DNA from: Zygaena filipendulae
Lineage: Eukaryota; Arthropoda; Insecta; Lepidoptera; Zygaenidae
Reading direction: 5' to 3'
Length of the DNA: 64,000 nt
Assembly: GCA_907165275.2 (NCBI GenBank)
Contig: OU015653.1
Coordinates: 10,136,001-10,200,000 of the forward strand
Numbering within the stretch: the stretch's first letter is position 1; every line of letters starts with the position of its first letter. The position numbers were made by a program, and so were the translations under genes. Under the pieces are notes generated by a model, which saw only the letters and a program-made list of their open reading frames with translations, was not told where the DNA came from and did no database searches. Positions 9,797 through 21,624 of this stretch are shown here, one piece after another.

Positions 9797-12700
9797 ATGA
9801 TACAATATTGGACATTCATTGTGCTTTTATTCATGGTAAGTCGCCTGCAGTCTTAGACAAAGGATACCTTTTTAAAGATTTTCCGGTTAGATCCAATTGT
9901 TTTTGAATTTAAGATCATAGGCGAATGTGATTTTTCAGCGAATGTCCTCAAAAACCACATTCGCCTAACCTACCTAATCTAACTTTAGCTCCCTTCACAA
10001 ATTCTGTGACGTGAGTGAGTGAAGAAAATCAATCACAGTCCTTCACATCCTTGAAGTTCGTTAACGACGTTGATGGCGTGCAATTATATTTTTTTGAAAC
10101 TTCACAATGATATGTTACTTTTAAGTAGTTATACCTACCTATACAGTAAACCTGAAAATAGTTCACGATCAGCAGTAGAATTTATTGGATTAGTTTTAAA
10201 ACTATGTTTTATATTTTGATCACAAAACGTACGCTATTTTTTATATCCCTAGATGATAAGGGTAGCCCTATTTATATATAACTAGCTGTTCCCCGCGGTT
10301 TCGCCCGCGTTAATTTCGAAGTTCTTGCGGCAATTCCGGAACAAAAAGTATCCTATGTCCTCCTCTGTACCCCTGAAAAAGGGTAGTATGCAAAAGAAAA
10401 TTGATCCGTGATATAATATGAGCTCCGTCCCAAACCTTTACGTGGATGACTTCTTTTCTGGATATCATATCTCATCAAAAACAAACTTGTAAAAAAGTCC
10501 AAGTCTCGCAACTCACTTCTTCTACAGTAAAAAGTTGTGAGATCAATGTAATACCAAGTCGGTTAATTTATTCAGTGCCTACTTAAGGGTCCTTCTGTCT
10601 AAAGTTATCATGTTATAAGCTAATCTAATAACATTTTATAGTGACCATATCAAATTTAAAAACCTTTTATGTTTTAAATAGATTGATTGGCTTGGCGATC
10701 ACGTGAAAACACAATATATCTCACATGTAATACATAATTATGGTTCTAAACAATCTAATTTAATTATAATATGTATTACTTGTGAGATACATTGTGTTTT
10801 CACGTGATCGCCAAGCCAATCAATCTATTTAAAACATAAAAGGTTTTTAAATTTGATATGGTCACTATAAAATGTTATTAGATTAGCTTATAACATGATA
10901 ACTTTAGACAGAAGGACCCTTAAGTAGGCACTGAATAAATTAACCGACTTGGTATTACATTGATCTCACAACTTTTTACTGTAGAAGAAGTGAGTTGCGA
11001 GACTTGGACTTTTTTACAAGTTTGTTTTTGATGAGATCTCATTTCTTTTTGTAAATGGTCTTCCTCCTTTGAGCAATTTAGTCTACTTTAATAACTTGAA
11101 AGGTTTTGGTACAACTTTATAATATATATAAACACATGCCCCATTCTTGCTTTTTCATTCCGTTGACCATTGTACCTTTGAACATAATTATGTCTAGGTA
11201 ACTATGTATCTACACTTTATATCTAGGTAGGTAACTATAGCTACACTTATTATTATTATTATTTATTAATATCTGGGCAACGGCTTAAATAGCTGTTCCC
11301 CGCGGTTTAACCCACGTTAATTTCGGAGATCCCGCGGGTATTCTGAGATAAAAGTACTACCCTATGACCTTTCCTGTACCCTTGACAACGTGTAGTATGC
11401 AATAATTAATTCACCCGCGTTGATAACAGAGTTCGCGCGGGAATTCCAGAAATGAATCCTAGCTAGATCGATTTATGGCCCCCGAAATCCCCTGTATACA
11501 AAATTTCATGAAAATCGTTGGAGCATTCAGATTAGGGTAATTTTATCTCGGAATTCCCGAAGGATCTCCGAAATTAACGCTGGTGAAATCTCATGAAATT
11601 TTGCATGCACGTTGTCAGGGGTAAAGAAAACCTAGGGATATAGGGTACTAACTACTTTGCATCTCTGAATTCCCGCGGTATCTCCGAAATTAACGCGGGT
11701 GAAACCGCGGGGAACAGCTAGTCTCATATATTTATATGGGATTACAAAGTTATTTGTGCAGTTGGTACATATAACTGCATATATAACTTTGTAATTCCAT
11801 ACATTTATATGGGATTACAAAGTTATTTATGCAGTTAGTGTATCTAAAAAACTGGACCGAAATTGCTAAATATTTTAATTTTTCCTTGATTTATACAATA
11901 AACACTAATTGTATTCTAAATTTCAAACTTCTATGTCTGCTAGAAGTGCCTTAGAATTTTGATGATCGGTCAGTGAGTGAGTGAGTGAGTGAGTGAGTGA
12001 GTGAGTGAGTGACCTACAAAATTAAGAAACTTTGACTAGTTATAATTCCTAAACTACTGGTTCAAATCGAATGAAATTTAAATTATACCGTCTTTATACA
12101 ATACCTGCTTGTTTACTAAAAATTCAGGCTTCTAGTTTTATCCACAACGAAGTTATAGGGGGTCGAAAATGGCCTGAATTGCTTCGAGAAAAGGATAGTA
12201 CGGCCGTGCCGCTTTTGTTGCTCGACTTGGCGGGGGCACTGCCGTGCCCCCAGATAATAATAGTTCTACTTCGCGGTTTGACCCGCGGTAATTTCGGTGT
12301 TCCCGCCGGAATTCTGGATTACATTATAGCCTATGTTACTCAGGGATAACGAAACTTTCTAATGGTGAAAGAATTTTTGCAATCAATTGAAAAATTTGAA
12401 TATTATTTTTCTATAATATATAGTACAATTGACTGAAATATAGTACGATACTATATAATATAGTACGAGTGGCAACCCTAAACATAATAGGTACCTAAGC
12501 TACGTAATTATTTCGGTTTTGTTTTGGTTAATATCGTTCTACCGTGGACCGTGCGTCCTACGTCGCGACCGTGCAGTATCAGCAGACGTGAAACGTGGAA
12601 ACTTGCCTACATACATTTTATTTGGCAAAGTTTTTCATATAATATGTATACATATATTTAGGACTGAAAGAGTTACCTAACTTGCATTGTTGAACGTAAC

Positions 12701-13750
12701 CCCTCAAGCAGCACCTGTTTGTCCTGGAATTCTCGCGAGATCTCCGAAATTAACGCGGGTGAAACCGCGGAAAACAGCTAGTAGGAAATAAGGTCGAAAT
12801 TTCAATGAATAAAATTTTAATGTAAGATTAAACAGCTGGTGCATGGTAGGGTCCAAAGAGTCCAAGACGCCTGGATTTGACGACCCGATTGGCGCAGAGA
12901 TCACCATGCCTACCGCTAATCAAGGGGTTCCGGGTTCGATTCCCGGTGAGGGTGGACTATGTGTGATGAACACAGGGTTCCATTTTCCAGTCTGGGTGTG
13001 TTTATATATCTATAGTATAATATATGAGTAATTCTATTTAATATATACCACGTTTGCTTGGTTTCCACGACACAAGCTAATAATAGCTGTTGTGATGTGG
13101 ATTATTATTATTATTATTTAGATTTTAGTTAATATTATTAGAAACACCGCGTAATCTTCAACAAAGTAATATTTTTCTCCATAAATACTTAAATTTCTTT
13201 TTTACAGGGGTTATCCCACAACTTGAGCAAGGCCCAGTGCGTGACTCGCGGAAGGTTTCCAAACGACCAAGGTGATTGCAGAGGTTACACCACGTGCCTC
13301 ATGGGAGGTTCCGGCACCTTCACACAATACAACCTCACGTGCCCACCCAACTTCATTTACCACCATTTAGACAGACAGTGCACCAACGCCACCGACTACC
13401 AATGCCTACCGACATACAAGTGTCGTGGCCCTGGAAACTACATGAATTTGGAAGGAAATTGTACTTCCTACATTGTGTGTGTTGCTAGTCTAAGTAACAT
13501 AGTTACTGCAAGACTAGTTTACTGTCCGACCAATACTGTATTCGATGTCGTGGAAGAGAAATGCGTTACTTTGACTGAATATGGTTGTGGCAGTGACGTG
13601 CAATATCCAAAAATACAGCAAATCACTGAAAAAGATTTGGACACGGTGCAATATCAATATTCAAGCTCTGCTATGAATTTACAGTGGTCCTTTAGAGTTA
13701 TCACAATTTTAAAATTATTTCATTTGTTTTATAGGTACTTAATAAAATAA
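9797..13750 (+). CDS. Two-domain chitin-binding protein with hydrophobic C-terminus
   Basis: Two exons: 9797-9835 (13 codons, MIQYWTFIVLLFM, donor GTAAGT) and 13208-13750 (acceptor TTTACAG). The phase-0 join gives about 193 residues with a signal peptide ending near 'SLSKA'-like residues ('GLSHNLSKA'). Two six-cysteine CBM14 domains follow: one from QCVTRGRF to YQC (about residues 23-79) and one from KCRGPGNY to YGC (about 83-140). The last 28 residues after 'SSAMN' are hydrophobic and end in a few basic residues. This could be a membrane anchor or a GPI-attachment signal, tethering a chitin-binding ectodomain to the cell surface. The 3.4 kb intron is transposon-filled and carries the large inverted repeat at 10469-11037. 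AATAAA motifs overlap the stop codon. Confidence 0.85.
10281..10460 (+). repeat. SINE-like repeat, abutting the large inverted repeat
   Basis: Starts 'agctgttccccgcggtttcg'. Only the 5' part to about 10400 is recognisable. The following 60 bp to the start of the palindrome at 10469 is unassigned. Confidence 0.7.
10469..11037. repeat. 569 bp near-perfect inverted repeat (hairpin, 267 bp arms)
   Basis: Positions 10469-10736 pair in strict register with 10770-11037, with no gaps, over a loop of about 33 nt (10737-10769). Reading the arms base by base I find only two mismatches, both near the loop (10716/10790 and 10726/10780). There is no transposase frame, no SINE sequence inside the arms and no obvious target duplication. 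It lies within intron 1 of the two-domain peritrophin gene, so it would be transcribed as a long RNA hairpin. It is either a fold-back transposon or a hairpin-RNA locus. Confidence 0.9.
11290..11730. repeat. Head-to-head cluster of SINE-like repeats
   Basis: A plus copy starts near 11290 ('agctgttccccgcggtttaa') and a second plus fragment near 11405. A minus copy ends near 11723 with 'gtgaaaccgcggggaacagc'. The two orientations form an imperfect inverted repeat in the peritrophin intron. Confidence 0.75.
11972..12012. repeat. (GTGA)n microsatellite
   Basis: About ten tandem copies of the tetranucleotide, directly after 'gatgatcggtca'. Confidence 0.9.
12870..13030 (+). repeat. tRNA-derived SINE
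   Basis: Contains an A-box-like 'attggcgcagagatc' and a perfect B box 'ggttcgattcc' at 12933-12943. A body follows, 'aacacagggttccattttcc' and 'agtctgggtgtg'. A reverse-oriented copy lies at 29340-29465. It does not fold as a whole tRNA and extends well past the tRNA-like head, so it is a SINE and not a tRNA gene. Confidence 0.85.
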
Positions 13751-16571
13751 AATAATTGCTCCTAAAAATTATTTTAATTAATTATTAGTTTATTGTTAGA
13801 CATAATTATTTTTAACTCGCGAATTTTAGGTATACCTACACTTACATTAGTTTATTAACTAGTTGTTCCCTGCGGTTTCACACGCGTTAATTTCGGAGTT
13901 CTCGCAGAAATTCCGGAATAAAAAGTCCCCTATAACCTTTTTTGTACCTACTCCTCAAAAGTGCATACAAAATTTCATGATGATCGATTGAGTAAGTAGT
14001 TAATGGCTCGAAAGCGTACCAAACAGACAAACTCACATTCGCATTAATATAATAATAATATTAGTTAGGATGAATCGCGTAGTTTACTACTTTACCTACT
14101 GCGTTCGATTTCATAATAAAGTCTGATTTTTGTCTGATTTATTTATTTACTAGCTGTTTTCCGCAGTTTCATAAAAGTTCTCTATAGATATCTATATCCT
14201 TTTTTTCTGTACCCCTGACAACGTACCTACCTACGAGTATAATACTTATATGTGCAAAATTTCAAGCAGCTGAAGCGTTAATTTCGGGCTTCCTGGACAA
14301 AAGTATCCTTCCAGGTGAAACCGCGGGAAACAGCTAGTATTAGGTATCTATATTGTTATCTACTTCGTGCGACTACTAGAAACTGCAAGACGTGGAGATT
14401 GCAAAATCAAATCATTCTCAAAAGTTTTAAGTTTTAACGCACATCCACAGGCCTGCAGATAGAATGAACAGACTGTTCACTTACCGAAGAAATCACATTT
14501 GGACGCAGATAAGCAATAATGTGTTAACCCGCAAAATTAAGTTATCAATATGAAACGCTTTATTAAGAGTTCTAGAACGTTATTTAATTATTTTTTACCT
14601 TAGTACAATCTAAGTAGATATATCCTTTGTCCTGAATGACTGATGGATCAACGCATAGCCTAAACCGCTAATCGTAGAGTCCTGAAACTTGGAGGATGTG
14701 TTCTTTGTATGACGTAGGCATCCGATAAGAAAGGATTTTTGAAAATTCAACCCCTAAGGAAATGAAAAGGGGTTGCAAAGTTTGTATGGAACAATTCAGC
14801 GGGAACTTCGAGATTGTCGCGGTGAAACCGCGCGGAACAGCTAGTATGTATATAAAATTCTTTGTCCTGAATGACCGTTGGATCACCGCACAACCTAAAC
14901 CGCTGATCGTAGAGACCTGACACTTGGACGGTGTGTTCTTTGTATGACGTAGGCTTGCGATAAGAAAGGGTTTTTGAAGATTCAACTCCTAAGGGGATGA
15001 AAAGGGGTTGAAAAGTTTTTATGGAACAATTCCGCGGGAACTTCGAAATTATCGTGGGTGAAACCGCGCGGGACAGCTAGTATTGTATAAATACCAAAAT
15101 TGTTGAACGTAAAAAAATGTTGACAAAAAATGACGCTATTACTCGATTTACTCAAAGTTTCTGCAATGTGGGATAACACACTATTGCTTATCTGTGTCCA
15201 TTTAAGAGTTACCTATAAACAGACTTCAAATAAGAAAGAAGTGCTATATTCGACTATACAGTATACATATTATGTAGGATATTTTTTATCTTTACCAGTA
15301 ATCACAATAGACAAAGTTACCTATATAACTACTTAATATCTGGGCGACCGAGCTTTGCTTGCAGCGCCATCTGTTGTTAAGTAGAAAAACAGTACCAAAC
15401 ACTAATTTTTCATTTCCTGAAAACACGGATAAAGCGACGTTTTCTAAAACTGAAACCTAGCTAGATCGATTAATCGCCCCGAAAACCCTCTGTATACTAA
15501 ATTTCATGTAAATTGCTTGTTTAAAGATAGTAAATAAATTTATGGATAGATAAAGATTTATCTCAGACGAAATCATAATTATTATAAAAAGCAAAAGTTT
15601 GTGAGTGTGTGAGTTCGTGAGTTTGTAGGGGATAATCTCTGGATCTACTGAACCGATTTTGAAAATTCTTTCACTTATAGGAAGCTAGAGTGATCCCGAG
15701 TGTCATAGGGTACTTTTTATCCCGGGATTCCCGCGAGAACTCCGGAGTCTGTGAGGTTATAATCTCTGGATCAACTCAACTGATTTTGAAAATTATTTTA
15801 CTTAAAAGAAGCTAAAGTGATCTTGAGTGACATAGGGTACTTTTTATCTCGAAATTCCCGTGGGAACTCCGAAATTACCGCGGGTGAAACCGAGGAGCTC
15901 AGCTATCTTTAGATGTAGATGCTTTATTAAAATCACTACGACTACGTTTTGGTAACGTCACTAACCAACAAAACTTTCAAGGGTTTTTCAAACTGTTAAA
16001 ACTGTGACATTGGCAGAAGAATTAAGACTAAAATTAAAAAAAATCTCTACCACCTTTTTGGGAAAACGAAACTTAATCCATAAAGTCAGATGTTTATATT
16101 TTCTGAAGTTATTCACTTTTAAATGTATCAAAATTTTCTAAAGCAACTTATTGCATTTAAACTTCGATAGGTCGATTTGTGAGTGATTGTACACTAAACA
16201 TTGAACTCTACGTCTGACTTGAATGTAAAAAGTCAAAAGTAGCGAATATAATAAGAATATAGGTACCTACCTACCTTATTATTTATGATTACCTATGTAA
16301 ACCAATAACGTACGTATTAGTCTCCCAAAATTCCGAATCCACATCCTTTTCATGTTTATCATCGTTCCCCACCTTGAAACTGGCAAAATGCGCAAACCGC
16401 GTAACGCCATAACAAAAAAAAAAAAAATATAGGTAACCTACCTATTTACATGTAGTATTTACTATTTCTATTTATTTTCCAGTTTGTACTTGAGAATCAA
16501 AGAAAAACGCTGATAATACTTGTTTAAAACGTAATCGCTAAATATCAGGCAATCTTACAGAATAAATTTAA
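13751..16571. other. Intergenic region packed with SINE-like repeats
   Basis: A plus copy lies at about 13857-14065 and fragments at 14150-14340. Two tandem minus copies of a distinct subfamily lie at about 14620-14845 and 14860-15082. Two minus copies occupy 15590-15905. A phrase 'actgtgacattggcag' near 16000 recurs near 57937. No gene seen; the short frames derive from the repeats. Confidence 0.6.
14620..15082 (-). repeat. Tandem pair of a divergent SINE-like subfamily
   Basis: Two adjacent copies of about 225 bp share 'ttgtcctgaatgac', 'cctaaaccgct', 'cttggangntgtgttctttg' and end on plus as 'gtgaaaccgcg' plus 'cagctagta'. The middle differs from the main family, so this is a separate subfamily that duplicated as a unit. 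Confidence 0.75.
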
Positions 16572-19500
16572 ATGTATGCCAATAATTTTTCTTCTCTCAG
16601 GTAGTTTGAAGTTATAGGTTATGTTATGAGAAACTTGAATTTTAACTACTGATTATTTTTTAAATAGGACTGTCATTTTATTCAGGCACTGGTCTAGGCT
16701 GTCATGTATCTGTCGATATTCCACTGCTTTGGAAGGCCAGAAAGTACCCCAAGTATCTACATCAATTGATGGTATTTCACCTCCACCGCGTATCAACAGG
16801 GGCTGTACAGATATACTACAGGCTTTAGCGGCCACTGTCAAGCCCGACCCAACCGGTGCTCACTATAAGTAAGCAATTTCTGCCGTTCTTTCTGTTATGA
16901 TGCTTAAATAGATTTGCACAATAATTCTTAAAGATAATATAATTATACAGGTATCACGATGACCCATACCTTATACCATTATCTAACTACCGAAAAAGAG
17001 CATATGCCTTATCAGCAGAGGCTGGACGTAAAGCTGCAGCATGGATCAGAGATGAGCATGCTGAATTATTCACTAAACGAGAATGGGACCCACCTACCAA
17101 AATAAAGACACCACATTTTAATGCTGACCCCCATATAGATGCATTTTTGCCAAGACCCATTTATAACGATGAGAGTAAAGTAAGTATTATGGAAATATTT
17201 TTCTTTAAATTGCTAAGGTTCACTATAATCCTTTACAAATCACAAAAAAAAATTCCTTTATTATACTCCTATTTCATTGAAAATTAAAAAAAAATTAATT
17301 GTAGGTAACTGAAGAAGATCTGAAGTATACAATAGAAAATGCTTTAGTGGAGGATTCAATAAAAGTATACCAACTGCTCAGTGGTAAAAAGGGTGTTAGT
17401 GATGAACTGAAAATCTCATTTCTGCAGTTTTTGTGTTTTTGCAACGAGAAAGAATCTGACTCTTTGGAATGGCTTGAGGAGAGATGGTTTGCAGCGAACA
17501 CAAGAGAAAGAATTTCAACTAAATGGAAGTAAGATTTCTAGAACTTATTTGATCACCATATTCCCTATATCTTCACTTTTTTACATATGTGACTTCTATT
17601 GTTGCACAACAATTTCACCAATTTATTTGTTAATTATCTTGTACCCTTTTACTACTTTTACTACTACTAATAGGGTACTTGCATGAAATTTATTATAAGA
17701 AATTGTGTCAATATTTCAAAAATAGAGCATTAGAAAAGCGTTATCGTGAAAGATTTACAAAAAAAATTCCAATAGTTTCCAAAATATTCAACTTTTAATT
17801 TTGTGAAACGGGGTGTTGCAACGAAACACCAATCACAGCCACGCTTGACACATGACGTCACTTTTATTTTTTTTAGGAAACATTACCTCTTTCAGAGAAG
17901 GCAAAAGAAACTAAGAGCATACAGTTAACGAATATTTTCCATTTTTTGAAGTTCTTTTCCTTTAAAAAGCATCGGTAAGATGCATTTCGATTCTTTACTG
18001 GAACTTTTGGAAGTAACTTGACACAGTTCAACCTTAATTTCGCTTTTGGATATTGAAGTTATCTGTCTGTCAGTGTCAATACGACAGTGACATTTCTATC
18101 ACAGATTAATGAGACGTAATTTTGAACTAGTGACGTCATTCCGCGTTTCGGTGGTAAGGTCTAAAGTAGGAATATTGAAACGCTCTATTTAATTAATTTA
18201 TGCATATTTTTTTTTTCTTTTTCTTGCTTTGTTTAAGTAGGCCATATATCTTTTAAATAAGGTATGTACCTAAGCTAGTATTAGTACACAAACAACAAAA
18301 GAATTATAAAACTTGTAACTTTTACCCCCAACCCCTTAACTACGGGATAGAAGTTTGCATGAGACTTCTGCAATTTTGACTTTGAAACGAAATCCCACCA
18401 AAAACATTTTCATGTAAAATATTGCCAAGGCGAAACCATAATATTATGACTCAAACTGTCAAAAAGTTATCAGATCTCATGTAGAGCCAAGCTTCTAACT
18501 CTACACAGCCTAACTTTACAAGGTCTAACTTCACAAACTCTACACCATAGTCAAATTATGTAGGTTGGCTGTTTCGTTACTACAAGAACTATTATATAAC
18601 AGATTAACAAAAAAATTAAAACCGACTTCCAAAGACACAAAATTAAAAAACTAAAAATTAAAAGCTAATTAATCCAAAAGACAAAAACACACGTAATATT
18701 ATTATTGGTTTGTGCTACCACTGATCGGTTTGAATTCGGTGACAAGCCCGCTGGTGTCTGCCCACTTAGGTTGTTCTGCTCACGAAGAGCTGGTGGCGGG
18801 AGGCGACTTAGCCCATCTACCCCCTCCATATTTGGCTTGTTACCGACTTCATACCGATCAGTGGTAGCACAAACCAATAATAATATTACGTGTGTTTTTG
18901 TCTTTTGGATTAAATCGGTATTTTGTTAATTTTAGCATTTTATTTTTAGCTTTTCAGTTTTGTGTTTTTGGAAGTCGGTTTTAATTTTTTTGTTAAAAAT
19001 TTTTGTTTATTTTTCGCTTTTAAGTGACTTAGTTGGTAATTTCTCTAAGTTACAATAGCCTAATGTCAACTGCTCATCACCTTTTACAAAATATTACTTT
19101 TCCCGACGCAGGGACGTTAATTGTTGAGGAGTTCTCCTAGTGCATCACCATCAGTTCCACTTCACCATATAAATTATGACGGGCATAAATTGTTTAGAAA
19201 CCATATCAAAGTTAACGATTCAGAACCCGTGAAATACCTATTATTGAGTAGTTCCGATGACCATCTGTGGTTTTCATCATCAGTTCCACTTCTTCAAATT
19301 TTGGTTTCCGAAAGCAAATAAACGATTTACTATAAAAAATACAAAAATCGCTATAGGTGTACCTATAATGTTTGAAGAGTTCCCTCGATTACTCCAAGAT
19401 CCCATCATCAGATCTCAATTTGGTGACAATGGAATCGATTTGGTAGTATCCCCTTTCAAACAAAAAAACAATTTTTGAAATCGCTCCAATCGGAACCCAT

Positions 19501-19787
19501 GAAATAGGTATTATTGTTAAGTAGTTCTGATGACCATCCGTGGTCTTCATCATCAGTTCGACTTCTTCAAATTTTGCTTTTCATCAGCAAATGAACGATT
19601 TACTATAAAAAATACCCAAATTGCTATAGGTCCGCCTATAATTTTTGAAGAGTTCCCTCGATTTCTCCAAGATCCCATCATCAGATCCCGACTTGGTGGC
19701 AATGGGACCTAATTGGGAGTAAACCCTTTCAAACAAAAAAAGAATTTTCCAAATTGGTCCAACCGTCTTCGAGTAATCGGTGAACAT

Positions 19788-19819
<32 letters not shown>

Positions 19820-21578
19820 CATACATACAATCGAACATAGAACCTCCTCCTTTTTGGAAGTCGGTTAAAAATAACAAAATACCGATTTAATCCAAAAGAC
19901 AAAAACACACGTAATATTATTATTGGTTTGTGCTACCACTGATTGGTTTGAATTCGGTGACAAGCCCGGTGGTGTCTGCCCACTTGGGTTGTTCTGCTAA
20001 AGAAGAGCTGGTGGCGGGAGTCGACTTAGCCCATCCACCCCGTCCATATTTGGCTTGTCACCCACTTCATACTGATCAGTGGTAATTTCGGAGTTCCCGC
20101 GGGAATTCCGGGATAAAAAGTACCCTATATCCTTCTCTGTATCCCTGACAACGTGCACGCCAAATTTCATCCAAATCCGTTCAGCCGTTTTTGCGTGATT
20201 GAGTAACAAATATTCACAGTTTCACATTTATAATATTAGTAGGATTACCTAAAAGTGCTGTATATCCTGCTTATAAGTATCATGATTCTATGATATGACC
20301 TTCTCTTATCGCCATTTCATTTACAGTAGCAAATATTTGATTAAAATTTTAAATATTCTGTCACGTTATTTGCTTTATGCACTGATATGATCTGCAGTCT
20401 CTAATATTCTTCAGCAAAATGAAACCAATTTAATTCATTTGTAAATATGAGGTCAACTTTTCTAAATAGTGCTTTTGTTGGGTGCATAATATGTGCATAA
20501 TAAGTAGTAAACAAAAACTATGTTGTTTAGAACCAGTTGCCATAACGCACATTGTCTATGTATAAATATGTAGTGTAATTTCTTAGGGTATGTAGAGATG
20601 ATACATTTTTGTAGCTTGTTATCATAACGCGACGTGTTATGGTAAAAGTGAATCAGGATCCAAATCTGGTACTATAGGTACCAAACAACTGATGTAACAC
20701 TCATTTACTTTTTTTCTGTAAACACTTGAGCGTTCATGGGCCGGCGATACGCCAAAACAAATGGTTCACGTAGAAATATAAAATTCTGCTTCATGAGGCT
20801 ATGTCAAAAAGTCGGCCTAGTACAAACCTGACCTCGCCAAGCATGTCTGGATGCTCTGCGTCTCATTTATGGAGTCAATCAATATCATACACACGTTAAT
20901 ATGAAAAATTAATTACTTTTACATCTTTTTTGGTGGTGACATGACGGAGCGTATCTATAGAATACAGGGTGAATTTTAGAGACGGGACAGTAAGGGCAGG
21001 ATACCTTAACCGTTACAGTTACAGGAAAACGCTTTTAGGAGACTATCCATAAATTTTTAAGATATTCTGCGGAGCTAGGATGCGCAACATGATAATATGT
21101 TTATCGAACGAAAGATAAAATTGTCGACACGACAAATATTTGTGGGCGTCCAAGCAAAAAAGTGCAGTAGTGGGGTATTGAGTTAAGACTAGATTCGGTT
21201 AAACATTTTTTACCACTGGTAGACAAAACGATATATTATGTCGACGAGAATCGATAAAATGGCTCGATAAAATTTTATCATGTTGCGCATCCTAGCTCCA
21301 CAGAACTGCATTCACAGTTTTTTGCGATTTCTGACATTTCTAGCACTCAACCCTCAGTCGGTCCAGTAGAGACTTTTGATCCTTATAAGAAACAGGATCG
21401 ATTTGCATCAAAAAAAGTTTGTATGTAAAATGATCATTTTCTTGCTGACTGTAAATTTTTTCTAAAATCTGTAAATGCAGATCAAAATATCTTAAAAATT
21501 TATGAATTGTCTAAAAACGTTTACCTGTAACTATAACTATATATGTGGGATCAAGTAGATCTGTGTGTTGTGATGTGG

Positions 21579-21624
<46 letters not shown>

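Noticed and set aside
12885..12955. Possible tRNA gene (A- and B-box sequences)
   Set aside because: The tRNA-like head runs into a longer body repeated in inverse orientation at 29340-29465 and does not close as a full cloverleaf. It is a tRNA-derived SINE.
18665..18929. Similar open frames on both strands
   Set aside because: They result from the palindromic arms of a MITE, which read the same on both strands.
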